A stretch of DNA of 64,000 nucleotides from Symsagittifera roscoffensis (lineage: Eukaryota > Xenacoelomorpha > Acoela > Convolutidae): positions 73,491,617 through 73,555,616 of the forward strand of contig NC_087063.1 in NCBI RefSeq assembly GCF_963678635.1. Reading direction: 5' to 3'. Positions 49,326 through 60,343 of the stretch are shown here, piece after piece. Below the pieces are notes generated by a model, which worked only from the letters and a program-made list of their open reading frames with translations, was not told the DNA's origin and made no database searches. How positions within the stretch are numbered: the first letter of the stretch is position 1; every line of letters starts with the position of its first letter. Position numbers and translations under genes: made by a program.

Positions 49326-52300
49326 CAAAAGTGGTTCATAAAGTATATTTTATTATGAAGTGCAAAAACGTCTGGTGTCAAGGTTATTTCTCGCTCTAGA
49401 AACAGAGGAGAAAAAATGGTTTGTGCAGAAAAATCCACATGAGTAAATTTCGAAACTAGAATTCAAAGAAATGGTGGCATTAGCTAAAATTACATTTGAA
49501 AGCAGGCGTTTCAGAAGTCGAAAGCAGGTGCTGCATCAGCAATACAACAATCGGGGTCACAAATTAAATTCAAGCAAGAGCCAAAATTTGCCGTGGAAAA
49601 TAGGGGTCAGCTAAACAATTGATCAGGTCGTGATCAATTCAGAGAAAACAATCAGAAGGGAAGACCAACCCAAAGTATAACGCAAAAAAAGAAACCATGC
49701 AAGAGGCGTGGAAGAAGTTCGTTGAAGGTTATTTAAAAATTTGTCCAGCAATGGAAAAACTGTGCAAGAATTGTAATAAGGCGGACCACTTTGCACGGAT
49801 ATTTAGATCTCAGCAGGTAAAGTAGATAACCGAAGCCGCACAGAACAGAATGTCAACCAAATGGATAAGATCGAGAGGTATATCCGAGAGAAGTTGGAAA
49901 ACAATGACAGACTCAGGTTATGAATAATTCAGAAGTTAAAAAGGTTGACATACGTAGAGACACAAAATCCGAGGGTATGAAATAACTAAAAGCAATAGTT
50001 GGAATCGTTAACCAGATCATCAAAATTACAGTCGACACGGGAATCCCAGTATCTTTTCTAAACTGGACAACACCAAAGCAAATCTTGGAATCTTCACATT
50101 GGGCAATTTGTTCAAGCAGAAAACTTAAACCTGCCAGCACAGTTCGTGGACTACAATAATTATCCATTAGTGATACTTGGGGTGCTAAAGGCGGACTTAC
50201 GATCTTCGGGATGGGAAGTTTGCGATGCCGCATTCTCAATAACACAGTGACGTACACGATGCATTTTGGGTCTAAATCTCCAGAACAAAGTGGGGATCAG
50301 CGCTACCCACATACCAGCCCCGAAAGAAAAGTCAAGGTTTTGGGAACAAAACCTTGACCCCGAAAGAGCAGTCGGAAGTTTGGGAACAAAAATTTTATTC
50401 GATTCAAAAGGGTTTGTTCGACCAATAAGGCCGGTCAATAAACCAAGTAGTGAACACAAAATTTAAATACCCATTGTGTCCCAACCAGGAAAAGGGCAGA
50501 AGAAACCCGATACATATACAAGACAAAGTTGGAAAAAAATTTGAATTACTTTTGGCGGAGGGTCATATTAAACGGTTAGATATGTGTACGAGCCATTGCT
50601 TTTTAGCCCCCATAGTCATCAAAGTTAAAAAAGACGACTCTATTAAGTTGGCATTAGATGCAAGACCGATAAACAGACAGTTTTTTAAAAGTAAGTATCA
50701 AATACCAAATATGGTTGAACTATTGGACGGGCTAAGCCAAATCGTAACTGCAAAAGCAGCAGGTACATTAAGTTTTACAGTACTTGATCTCAAATACGCT
50801 GACAGTCAATTGAAATTGAACGCAGAAACCGCAAAACAATGCGACTTTATCATCGTTGGGGGACGCGTGACGGGTATTTATGGATTTTTTACAGGTTTCT
50901 ATGGCCTGATCGACATATGCCAGGGGAATTTCAAAAAAAGAACGCAAAAAATATGTTTGTTTTCTGGATGATATCCTAATAGTGTCCAAAGGTACGGATT
51001 CCGAGCATAAAAAACTGGTCACAGACGTATTAGAAAAAATGGCTAGAGAAAACCATATTCCTCAATTTGTCGAAGTGTGAATTGTTTTTAAATGAGGTGA
51101 ATTGGCTAGGACATAAATTGTCAGAAAAGGGGGTCCCACCTAACATTACAAAAACGGAAGCAACTTTGAATTTGGAGTATTTCAAGTCTCTAAAAACAAC
51201 TGAAATCGTTCATGGATAGCATAAACTATCTATTTAAGTTAATAACAAATGCAGCTAACCTAACAGACAAACTTCGACCATTGCTATGAGAAGAGAACGA
51301 GAATAAAAACAGAAAAATAAAAAATTACAGGTGAACAAATTTGAGTGCGGGGAGAACACTCGAAGACGTTCGAGGAGATCAAAATGGCTCTAGCGAACAT
51401 TACAAATTTAATTAATTACAATCTCTCTAAAGAAAAACGGGTAAAAAATTTGGTTTTGTCCCCCCGAAAGAGGGAAATTGTATTCCAATCTCATTTGCTT
51501 CCAGATATTTGAACAACCAAGAGAAAAAAACTCTTGAAATGAATTGGAACTGCTTGCAATTGTCTGGTCGGTGGATCGACTTAAACAAAACTTGTTGGGA
51601 AAGATTTCGTAACAGTAACTGATTGCAAAGCATTAACATCAGCTTTTAAAGTCAAGCGGTTAAATCGCTGGGTATAAAGGCTACTACCATATCAATTTAA
51701 AATAGTACATATTCCCGGCAAAGACATAGGTATCGTGATTAGTTATCAAGAGAATCAAACGGCGGGCCGTAATCAGTGTTAGGTGAAAAACTGTAGTAAA
51801 AAGTTGAAAGTTTTCATGAAGCTCTCGACTGTTTAAACAGTCGGTTAAGCGATACATCAACGCTCGACCGGAATGAACAAATGCTAGAAATTTCCGAGCA
51901 TCAAATTGAAACAAATACAAGTATTAAGACCAGGCAGGGTTAGTATAACAACCAAACGGTCCAAGACGAGGAAAGCTTGACCGGCACGAAAAGTTCCAAA
52001 CTCACGACTCTCAATTTTGAAACCGAACATTTTATGTGTATTCTTTTGTTCAATTCAGAAAAAAATTCCGCTCAAAAAAGATGGAAAGCAAAACAGCACG
52101 AAAGAAATTGAAAACGGTCAGGATCAAAAAAAGGGAAAAGCCACAAGAAAGGGGAAGAGTCACAGAGGTGGAGGTGACCGAGACAACATTTCAGCGGACA
52201 CGTACAATCAAAAGAGGGGCAGTAAACAGATTGGCTTCTGAGAGTTCAGAGGAAGAAACTGCACAAGCACGAATTTGTTGTCGTTCTGGGATCTAATCAG

Positions 52301-55300
52301 CCAAGATGCAGAATACTATCCGGGAAGTCTCTTAGAGCTGGAGGCTGCCACAGAAGTCGTGACAAGCAGCCCAAAGAACAGCGGAGACAAGAACGAAGTC
52401 AATCATAGAAGTGGAGCTAACCACCGAGGACAACGACTGCAGTCTAGAGGTTAGCGATGTATAACAAACTGAAAGAATGAGCAGGGTGTAAAGGGGAGGA
52501 ATTTAAAAAGACCGAACAGCTGGGAGGTGTCTGACTCCTTAGCTTATTACAACTGTTTGATAAGAATTGACTGGTGGAACTCATTTCCGAGGATGTATAG
52601 ATGGATCGACTACGACGGGTCATCGAACCAAATGATCGGGCGGGATTTGAAGTAATGGGCCCATATACGAATCTACTGTGGAATCAATTGTCAGTCATCG
52701 ACGACTGCACGTGGTTGACAATCGGCTAGCAGTCCCGGGACAACGTAGACCCACCGTAATGAAGAGAATTCACCAAGGTCAACTGGGCAGCAGGCTATGC
52801 TTGACGTCTCAAACTATTTGTGGTGGCTCTTCTTGCATAAATACATCGTCAATTTAGCTGAAGAGTGTAGAGAATGCACTACAACCGGTAGGAATGCTAT
52901 ATATTCAATTCCAAAAAATTCTGCTAAATCTCTCCCACTGCTCACGCAACCGGGACAAGAAGTCCAATTGGACTACGCCGGTCCCTTAGAAAGTCATAAA
53001 CGACAAATTATATATAACTGCTTGTAGCAATCCACCGATGCTCTAAATTTTCATCAGTCAAAGTCACAAAATCGACGGGGTGTAAATCTTTGATGAAAGG
53101 TATACGCTCCTATATTGATACACATGGAATACCCGAATAAAAAAAACAGATTAATTTTTTGGTCTTAAAGGAAAAGCGATGAAAAAATTCTGAATAGACA
53201 GTAACATTGAATAAAAATTTTGTCCGGCTGGCGATCAACGCGGTTGCGGGCTAGTAGAAAAAACAACCCAAATGCTAAAAAGAAAACTCGGCGTCATGTT
53301 GTAAGAAAAAAACGTAACGTCAAAAATATTCGGCTTTAGTGCAAAAATTCGGGACATGAAAATGACAAACTAAAGAACTATTCAACAACCACCATTCGAG
53401 GCACACTTTGGCCGACTTCCAGAAACTGAATTTAAAATCATAAGGGATGAGTTGTAATTAAAATCTGAACGTTTAGATAAAGAGCATTTGGAGAGGTCAG
53501 CGCTCACAGCCAGCCAACTATAGAGACGAATCAACCAATCTCGCGATAGTCTGAAAACTGTGCGGAAGGGCCAGAAAAGTAGAAAAGTAAGCCCGCTGTT
53601 CAAGCAGCAGATGTCATCAGCGCGCGACAGAGAAAGAACAAGGACGCTTAAGGCGTTAGTGGAGCCTAACGCAAAGTAGAACGCAGAGAGGGCGAGAATC
53701 AGCGGACAACGATCATAGACGCCTCGTTGTCGAAATGAGCACTATCATTCGGAGCTAAGAAAAGAGTTATTGTAATCTTGGGAGAAGGGATTTATAGAAG
53801 ACAAGCCTACTCCATCGACAACAGAATTTTCACCAAATCTTATGCGCAAAGATGAGAGTAGAAAGAGTGGAAAGCGTTAATGCATCCACTGAAAGGCAAC
53901 GTGGTGTCCGAGACACCTACAACTGTCACTACAGCAGCGGGATCAATCTATTCCAAAAACAACCTAAGGAGGGCAAAAGTACCGGTCACAGGATTGGCAA
54001 CTTCTGGGCCAAAATGGGGACAGAAGGGCAGAGTGAAAAGCCCTCTCAAAGAAACTAAACGAAATTATCAGCCTCAGGAAATTGAACCACCTTTGAAGAG
54101 TGACTCAGAAGAAGAGACGCTGCAACAGCTACAAGAAGATCAGGCTGAAGAGTTATTCCTAAATCGTGACGCAAAAGTGACATCAAAGGAAACAACAGTA
54201 GGAGCTGGCCTTAACTTAGCGACCAAAAGGGCAAGACCCAACCATGGGGAACCAGCATCAGTAGGCCCAAAATCTCAGGAGGAAGTGGCATTTAAGCAAA
54301 AACCGAAAAGGCAAACCGCACAAGAGAAAAGAAAATTAAGCTGCGACTCCTGTAACTACAACAAGCCCTTGCAAGATGACTGAGAGAGGGCGACCACAAG
54401 AGAGCGCTCCACACCTAAAAAGTCTAGCAGCCTACGTACGAGAATAAAGATAATATAAAGAGACGAATTTGCAAAAACGATCCTAAATACTTTCCAGAAG
54501 CAAGTTTTGACTCTTGAAGAGTGAGAGAGATTAACGGATCAGTTGTTGACGGGAATACAGAAGACGGCGGAAGAAATACTTAAATCTGAGGAGGCATCGG
54601 AAGAGTCTACCGCACGTCGTCAAAAATTGGCCAATTTTAAAACACAGACAGACAAGCCAATGGAAACAAGACTGGGGCTCTTGGAGAAGCATTTGTTTTG
54701 TCGAAAATTTGGTTTTACAGCACTCGACATTTCAGAACTTGGGACGCAGCGTGGAATGAGCCATTGAACTTGGAGCGTTAAAAACTCAATAGGTGAAACA
54801 ACCTTACAAAATGGAGTATTGAAATTCATATTATAGTATTAAAAATATTTTTTCATATAATAAAAGTTGCTTGATCCTCAGGGGAATGTAGAACTACGGT
54901 TGCAGTAATCTTGAGCTGAAACATAGTCTTTGCTACTGCAGCTGCAGTGATTTTTTTTATCATTGACGCTATGTAATTATGTAATCTATTTTTTTATCTG
55001 GTTATAGCGAAGGTTATAGAAGCTGTTATGAAAATGGTTTTCGTTCATTCAGTTCACCATTCTCGTGTATGGATTTAAGCTGGTCGACCTGAGCTAAAAC
55101 GAAGTAAACTAAAAGATTAAATTTTGGAATTCAAGAAATTGAACTTCAACGTTTTACATCTAAAGTTATTAGCCGTTTCCTGTGTTTTCACACAAACCAC
55201 GGTTGCGCATTCTAGTGAAATTGTATCACCATTATTTTTGCATCATAATAAGTTTCAAAGTCAGTCAAAAAGTTTAATTGTCATTTTTGTTTTCGTCTTC

Positions 55301-56855
55301 AGAGACAATGTTTTGCTCTAAATTATAAATTAGATAAGTTTGCATGAAAATTATACGTTTTCGTCGACAAACAGTTTTTCAAAAAAATATTCTATTTTTT
55401 TGCGAAATCTGTTAAGTTTTGTTTGTAGGGTTTGTCGAAAAAAAGATCGGAGTTTTCCCAGAAAAAGGTTTCAATGAGTGTTGAAAATACTCAGTCGAAA
55501 CTGCGGGATGGAATTAGGATTTTATTTACAAGTACCGGTTAGCATTGAACGACATCAAGAATTTTCAAAAATGTTCGGCCTCTGTTTTTTTGGCTGATCA
55601 TTTTAATTTTTGGCTTTGAAAACACTCAAGAGCCTATTTTGCTAAACACTTTTGCACAAAAGTTAAATTTGTTTAAAGGAATTTCTGAACTCTGGCTAAA
55701 TTTGGTTTTAAAGATTTGCGTTTTTTTGGCGCGCACTTTCTCATGAAATTAAGGTTGCTTTGAATTAAGGTTGCTTTACCAAAATTGGATGTCATAAAGT
55801 AATACCAAATAAACCCTCCTTTTGTTGCTCCCCTAAATCCACCCCTGCGTTTTCATATCTTAATGCTTTCCATTTTTAATGCTCAACTCCCAAATCCTTG
55901 TCTGCAGCTTAAAGTAAAGTTCATTTTTGAAATGTAATCAGTAGGTTTACGAAATTAAAATGCATGGAGTGAGACAGTGAGCCATTTTGTTTTTCCAGCT
56001 GATTGACTTGACGATTGGGATCAGATGCAGCTACGCGATAGAGTTGTTCGGGGCAGACATGATGGAGCACAACATAGGGGGATACTACGACCACAAGACC
56101 CACGAGATATTCGACTCCAAACACAACCCAATCGGAGTCGCCTCCAAGGTAGTTCACGGAAAAATATTGACAAACCAGATTTATATGTGCCATCTCTTTG
56201 TATCAGTGGTTTTTTCTTACATAACTGTCGCAGTGCCAGTATAAAACCTCAAGAGCTCAAAGCTTGATGATTCCTGATGAAGAAAAATTTTCACAATTTG
56301 TCATTGAAAATTCCATAAAGGTCCAGCAAAAGTATTTTCAACCCAAACAGTTTCCCTCAATATTTCTTAGCCGCAAGAAAAAACATGTGCATTTCAGCTT
56401 TGATTTTGCAAAAAAAAGTTTTAATGGAAGGTGAACCGCAATGAATAGTTGGGCGTTGTCAACTTTCGGTTGATTTTTTTTATTTCTGAAGCAAGCAACA
56501 AAACTAGGAAGCATATTTTAAGGACCTCTCTCATGCACAAATTGACATTCTGTACAAGAAATATTTGGAAGCAGAGCACAAGTTCATATTCGAAGGAATC
56601 GACCTCCTGTTTCACGCTAAGCTCGAGGATCCAGCCGACGAACAGCCGATGACGACAACTCTCGCCGACTGCCGAATCGACTCAGGTATACTGATGAGTA
56701 CCGGCTGCACGCCTCCCGACAACAACACACAGAGTTGCTCTTCGCCTGTTAGAGCAGCTCCTAGCGGGAGTCGAAACCCGGTTGTTGATGTTGAAGTTGC
56801 AGATGGAAATGACTCACCTATTCGAATGAGGGGAGTTGGGCCAAAAATTGATTGA
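43987..56855 (+). CDS. Amt: Ammonium transporter (Amt/AmtB type), 9 exons
   Basis: A polytopic membrane channel/transporter for ammonium. Exons: 43987-44120, 44765-44954, 45336-45519, 46082-46190, 46314-46445, 47776-47990, 48386-48564, 55999-56148 and 56523-56855; phases agree and give 541 aa. Family landmarks: GFGLLESG and KNESNIMVKN in TM1, ISYWMVGYGLSFG in TM2, the Amt signature DFAGSGAVH (Asp ~155, first pore His ~163), FNCGSTYGVAGGKW, TPAEALVVGGIGGAVV, and AVAVHGGAGVWS with the second pore His ~319. The twin-His pore and signature Asp are intact. The last exon is a hydrophilic, probably cytoplasmic tail of ~110 aa. Exon 1 joins exon 2 only at CAG/CCAG with no GT donor (see findings). Intron 7 (48565-55998, 7.4 kb) contains an LTR retrotransposon on the same strand. 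An acceptor-like AG lies just before the ATG. Amt-type (not Rh-type) is judged from the signature blocks. Confidence 0.93.
45900..46045. repeat. Family C repeat fragment in Amt intron 3
   Basis: Shares gacgccaaaagcag / aattttag and tggatgtcataaaatatta with 57595-57650 and ends in a 12-G run (46022-46033), matching the G run at 57704-57714. Confidence 0.45.
46929..46950 (+). repeat. Poly-C tract, 22 bases
   Basis: Uninterrupted C run in Amt intron 5; the G-rich strand could form stacked structures. Confidence 0.95.
47100..47700 (+). repeat. Family B dispersed repeat in Amt intron 5
   Basis: Shares cacagaatgttccgaccaca, caaattggtgtcgttttttt and, at its 3' end, gcgtggaaaacaaaaaaaac with the copy at 2729-3620. 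It fills most of the 1.3-kb intron before exon 6. Confidence 0.6.
48692..48977 (+). repeat. 5' LTR of the gypsy element
   Basis: Starts TGTAGTACTGCGG and ends TTATCA just before the primer-binding site. It aligns along its length with the 3' LTR at 54887-55190, with substitutions and an indel near the middle. Confidence 0.75.
48980..48997 (+). other. Primer-binding site of the gypsy element
   Basis: TGGCGCAGTCAGCAGGAT lies 2 bases after the 5' LTR. The TGGCGCAGTCGG-type sequence is complementary to tRNA-Ser 3' ends in known gypsy-group elements, which suggests tRNA-Ser priming. Confidence 0.6.
49086..49358 (+). pseudogene. gag-like remnant of the gypsy element
   Basis: A 90-codon frame beginning MDQFLLAVTVKENVNPEI sits just after the primer site, where gag is expected. 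It is rich in Glu, Lys and Arg and runs into a (GA)n microsatellite (49287-49322) read as RE repeats. There is no zinc knuckle in this frame, although further down (about 49740-49800) a CxxC...H-like stretch is visible in a broken frame. Confidence 0.45.
49287..49322 (+). repeat. (GA)n microsatellite
   Basis: Uninterrupted GA dinucleotide run within the gag-like frame of the LTR element. Confidence 0.95.
50450..51240 (+). pseudogene. Reverse transcriptase remnant (Ty3/gypsy pol)
   Basis: The 173-codon frame 50450-50971 shows LLAEGHIKRLD, LAPIVIKVKKDDSIKLALD, ARPINRQ and FTVLDLKYADSQLKL, the fingers/palm order of gypsy RTs. The expected palm motif region continues after a frameshift as CFLDDILIVSKG near 50957-50990, then as LNEVNWLGHKLSEKG near 51090-51130. 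The catalytic DD is still visible, but it lies in a different frame from the N-terminal half. Confidence 0.8.
51430..51800 (+). pseudogene. RNase H remnant of the gypsy element
   Basis: Broken plus-strand frames give SRYLNNQEKK, LELLAIVWSVDRL, VTDCKALTSAFK and LPYQFKIVHIPGK, the usual gypsy RNase H succession (the TDCKAL Asp corresponds to the catalytic TDH position). Several frameshifts separate them. The minus-strand open frames here are shadows. Confidence 0.65.
52590..53640 (+). pseudogene. Integrase remnant of the gypsy element
   Basis: The zinc-binding region is recognisable as MKRIHQGQLGS followed by EECRECTTTGRN, then QPGQEVQLDYAGPL opens the catalytic core. Near 53385-53430 PFEAHFGRLPETEF matches the conserved post-core segment of gypsy integrases. 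Frames are interrupted throughout. Confidence 0.65.
53880..54383 (+). pseudogene. Downstream frame of the gypsy element, unknown role
   Basis: A 167-codon frame after integrase, rich in Lys, Gln, Glu and Pro (for example KSDSEEETLQQLQEDQAEEL), with a single CDSCN near the end. It is hydrophilic with no membrane segment, so it is not an envelope. It probably represents the C-terminal tail of pol or a displaced accessory frame. It is the longest uninterrupted stretch after RT. Confidence 0.4.
54887..55190 (+). repeat. 3' LTR of the gypsy element
   Basis: Preceded by the purine tract aggggaa (54880-54886); starts TGTAGAACTACGG and ends TTTTCA. Homologous to 48692-48977. Confidence 0.75.
55770..55852. 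repeat. Family C repeat fragment in Amt intron 7
   Basis: aaaattggatgtcataaagt and the terminal ctaaatccacccctgcg match the 3' half of the element at 57361-57750. Confidence 0.45.
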
Positions 56856-57360
56856 ACAGTCAGTAAATGGATCTTTTTAACAATCCCTTCCACAATGATT
56901 TGATTTGATTCTTCATGGGATTCAAAACTTTGGATGTAACCATTGGCTTGCAGCTCTTTTTACGGGGACTCGTTACCATGATTTGCAAGGGTTTGCTTTT
57001 ATTAGATCTAAAATTGATGATTGAACTATATTTGAACGCTTCTTTGTAAGCTTGTTCCTTCAATATTTTTCTAGCTATTTAAAAGCAATTTTTGATCTGA
57101 ATTAAAATGAGCCGGAAACGGTTTCGTCAAATCACATTCGTAATATATAATCGAAAAACACCAAAAAGGTTCAATTATATATTGGATAAATTATAAATGC
57201 TTTAATTAATGACCCTATCGCAAAAAAAAACGAATCATTTGATAGATTTAGTTAGTATATTATTTAGCTGTATAAAATGACCCCAATTTTAAATCACATC
57301 CCAGAAAAATTTTTTTATTTGAGCTCACAGGCAATTGAATCTTTTTTTTTGCAAATTCCA

Positions 57361-57750
57361 GTCAGTGACAAGCGGGGGCGGATCTATGATTTTTTCGTAA
57401 AGGGTAGGCGGATTTTCAAAAAGTGATTCTCTCCCGAATCTGTATAAAGCTCTCATTTGACCAAACTTTTGCGAGAGAGGCAAACTTCTGAAAAAACAGA
57501 CCAAAAAACAAATTTTCAGGCACTCTTTGGATTTCTTTGACCAAGTAATTGCGTTTATTCGGTGCCCCTTCAAGTTTAGTATATAATGGCGTCAAAGACG
57601 CCTTTCGAAAAATTTTAGTGCCAATAAGCCAAAGTTGAATGTCATAAAATAGTGGTCCTAAAGGGAGACCCTTCGGGTCTGCAGTGGGTCGATTCTCTGA
57701 GGAGGGGGGGGGGGTTGGTTTTTAGCTTCTGCTAAAATCCACCCCTGGTC
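57361..57750. mobile_element. MITE-like element (family C)
   Basis: Left end gcgggggcggatctatgatt and right end gctaaaatccacccctgg are imperfect inverted repeats. Inside is gttgaatgtcataaaatagt, also found near 45950 (tggatgtcataaaatattat) and 55785 (ttggatgtcataaagtaata). The 55780-55850 copy ends in ctaaatccacccctg like this one. Confidence 0.45.
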
Positions 57751-58290
57751 TTTCAGAGCAATATGAGTTTCTAACTTCAATTGAACTGCTCATTAAAGTT
57801 CAATTTTTAGAAAAAACCACAGGATCAGTAGCGGATTTAGGGCGGGGGACGGAACGGACGCCCTGTTCCTTCAGGGATTGGACCCTGCCGACCTAAAGGG
57901 TCCCCCGTTTGTACTAACTTGAGATATCTATTTTGGATGCCTTACCTTCAAATTTTTCTAAAGGCGTCTTCGGCACCAATGTATACTAATTTTGATGTGG
58001 GAGCGCGCGCCGAAAAAACGCGATTTTTTGGTCGACATTTTCCAAAAAAGCCCAAAAACGCCTTTTTTGGCCTGTTTTTTGAAAAAAATTGCCTACGGCG
58101 CAGAAAAATTGGTCAATATAGGGTCTTTAGAGTGGTTTTGGAGAAAATCCGCCCTCCTCCAATCGAGAAATTCCTAGGTCCGTGCCTGCAAAGATGTTGA
58201 GACTTTTTAGTATAGTTCAACGAAAGCTATACATCGAACCTTAACTCAAAAAAACTAGCAAGAACAAAAATTATTAAAACATGTTTTTCT

Positions 58291-58801
58291 TTACAAATTG
58301 TGCAGAGATCCGTCATCGACACTGAATGATTTAGTCGAGTTTGGTTTCCTGCTGAACAAGTTGCGTTTAAACACTCCTTTTATGGATCCTTTAGATTTAG
58401 TCAGAATGCTCTCGGAAGAATCTGCACCGAAACTGTCCGACTGTTGTTGTTGCCAGTAGCAGTCGGAGTATTCGCCACCCGGCCCCGTCTTCCGACTGGA
58501 CCCCGAGTCAGGCTGTTTGGGTCGCGCATTCCTTAGTTTGGATGTTTCGGCTAAAACCAAAGAGAATTGTCAATTTTGATTTTGAAATCTCTTCGTCGCT
58601 GCCTTTTAAATGACAGCTTACGAAATGTTTTCCAATCATACCTTTTATTGCAATCATTGAAATAAACACGACCGATAAAATATAAAAGAGAACTCGATAA
58701 TGACAAATATGAGGTCGGCTTTGTTTGACAGCTGACTTTTTACTGTGGGAGAAGCATCGTTTGGTTTTCAAAACGGGACGCTCTACCTTGTGATGCCTTA
58801 C
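58291..58801 (-). CDS. 3' end of a minus-strand membrane protein gene (partial, two exons)
   Basis: Not recognised. Terminal exon 58550-58291 follows a good acceptor (ctttggttttag) and encodes ~86 residues rich in Ser, Lys, Gly and Gln, with WQQQQSDSFGADSSES and KGVFKRNLFSRK, ending LHNL-stop. The preceding exon, 58801 (or further upstream) to 58642, ends in AAAG followed by GTATGA; the phase-1 joint is consistent across the 91-nt intron. It encodes a basic stretch (KTKRCFSHSKKS) and one hydrophobic segment (VLFYILSVVFISMIAIK) that looks like a single membrane span. GC content and codon choice are above the AT-rich surroundings. The acceptor of the upstream exon is uncertain, because ACAGGTAAGG at 58805-58796 could instead be a donor, and I found no convincing 5' exons. 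The predicted tail could be cytoplasmic, being basic next to the membrane. Confidence 0.45.
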
Positions 58802-58954
58802 CTGTATAGATTCATTTCCTCGAAGTCTTGCGCAAGATGAAAATTTTTAACTAGTAGGTTGTATTTTTTCTAATTGTTCCAACAACCGCCAGAGGCTATG
58901 TGTCGTATAATGGGTTTTCGTCCAACTGTTTGGTACTTCAAAGTAAATCATAGA

Positions 58955-59040
58955 AGCGGCTTGGCGACAATTCGTCGCAAGCGAAAATTTGTCGGAAGCG
59001 AAAAGTCGTCGCAAGCGACAATTCGTAGCGTTTTTAAAAT
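58955..59040. repeat. Nested GCGACAATTCGTCGC palindromic repeats
   Basis: ggcgacaattcgtcgcaagc, gcgaaaatttgtcggaagcg and gtcgcaagcgacaattcg are alternating forms of one ~20-base hairpin motif, repeated about four times. Confidence 0.6.
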
Positions 59041-59225
59041 GCGACTACTCGCAGCACAAAAACAGATCAAAATATCAAACTAGTCTCACATCAAAAAACG
59101 TAGAAGAGAAGATTGAATTTAAGAACAAACTGTTATAAACCAAAATTGAATGAGAGACCCTCGAGCTGTTTGAGAGTGTTAATTTTAAGTGTAATGTTAC
59201 GCAATGTTAGATCCACTAATTTTGA

Positions 59226-59417
59226 TTATCTGTTTTTGTATTTAGTTATTTCGGCGGCCCTTTCTCCGGCAATTGTTCTGATTAGTTTGTCCACATACGG
59301 AATTTCCTCTTCTTTGAGGATTTGAATGATTTTGTGAATGAAGGATGAGCACACCCATCCCCAACTGAAACGACCTTTACCTATTTTCATCTGAAATTTT
59401 GGTTTTTTGTGTTCCAT
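59226..59417 (-). CDS. Short open frame of protein-like composition, unrecognised
   Basis: A 63-codon minus-strand frame contains GKGRFSWGWVCSSFIHKI and EEEIPYVDKLIRTIAGERAA, with Trp, Gly and charged residues placed more like a folded domain than random AT-rich DNA. An acceptor-like site (accaaaatttcag) precedes its second ATG. It ends in TAA and has no clear donor, so if real it would be a terminal exon or a relic of a mobile element. It lies upstream of the minus-strand membrane-protein exons but does not join to them in an obvious way. Confidence 0.25.
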   Translation of the reverse strand: MEHKKPKFQMKIGKGRFSWGWVCSSFIHKIIQILKEEEIPYVDKLIRTIAGERAAEITKYKNR

Positions 59418-60343
59418 TTCGCGTTTTCGAACAGACTCTGCATTAAAATGGGAAATTGTCCAACCCCTTGCGTCATCTCAAAATCCAAAAAATACAGTTA
59501 AGGCTCGAATGCTGGTTTTATGATTATTTTTAACTCTCTGAAAGCCGCAATGTTTTGCTCTCCATTTTCATTTTGAAGACGAAAAATACTTATGGAAACT
59601 TTTTGTTTGCTAGTCCCAGATTGAATTAGTTACACTAGGTAAGGATAGCCGGGCGAAGTTTAAATGTCTATTTGCTGACCAGACTTTGGTGCTTTTCGAA
59701 ATTTCTATTTCCCTTCTGTAGTAATAAATTTCAACAGTTGGAAAATGTCATGCAAACCCAATCCAAAAAGAGGACAAATATTCCTGCGCAGGTTACTGCC
59801 TAACTCAAAAGACACCGCAAAATCAATTATTGACTGGTAGTGGAATCAGTGGCTTGTTGCTAGCAAACTGTTCTGGCAGTTGACTTGTACCTAGGCAAGT
59901 TAACAACTGTTTCGAGACTAACTTCCTCAGCATTTTAGACACAAACGATTCTTAGGTGCTCCAACACTTATTATTTTTTCTTTTTGCTTATCAGGTTTTC
60001 CCCAAGACTTTGAAATTTTACTTTAAGTCAAAGAGTTTTGTCAACTTTTTTAAAATGAATTTCAGAGAATCAAGCTTTTTGAGCCGTTGTTGTCAATTTT
60101 TTCCCATAAATACGCACGTTTTGTACTCATGCTATTTTGACGTTGCAAACAGAATGGAAAGAGAAAAATCTCAACTTTGAAATATCAAGTTCCAGCACCT
60201 GTATAAGTTGTCAAACATTTGTACTGATTTTTTGACTTGTTCCTCAAATGATTTTTTGTGACTATGATCTCCAGATAGGATGAAAAATTTATATGCAAAT
60301 TCGGCCAATAATGTTGTTGTTAAAAAAGTATCTGTTTTCGCAG

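Larger units (their letters stand above)
48692..55190 (+). mobile_element. Degenerate Ty3/gypsy LTR retrotransposon inside Amt intron 7
   Basis: About 6.5 kb, same orientation as the host gene. Two LTRs (48692-48977 and 54887-55190) begin TGTAG and end CA and share long blocks such as actgcagctgcagt and agttattagccgtttcct. A tRNA-type primer site follows the 5' LTR and a short purine tract (aggggaa) precedes the 3' LTR. Inside, in order, are gag-like acidic/basic sequence, reverse transcriptase, RNase H and integrase remnants, then a further basic frame. Many stops and frameshifts show it is dead. The LTRs differ at many positions, so the insertion is old. I could not find a clean target-site duplication. 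Confidence 0.85.

Noticed and set aside
48687-55197. Target-site duplication around the gypsy element
   Set aside because: An aaac sequence occurs on both sides but not immediately adjacent to both LTR ends, so it is not convincing.
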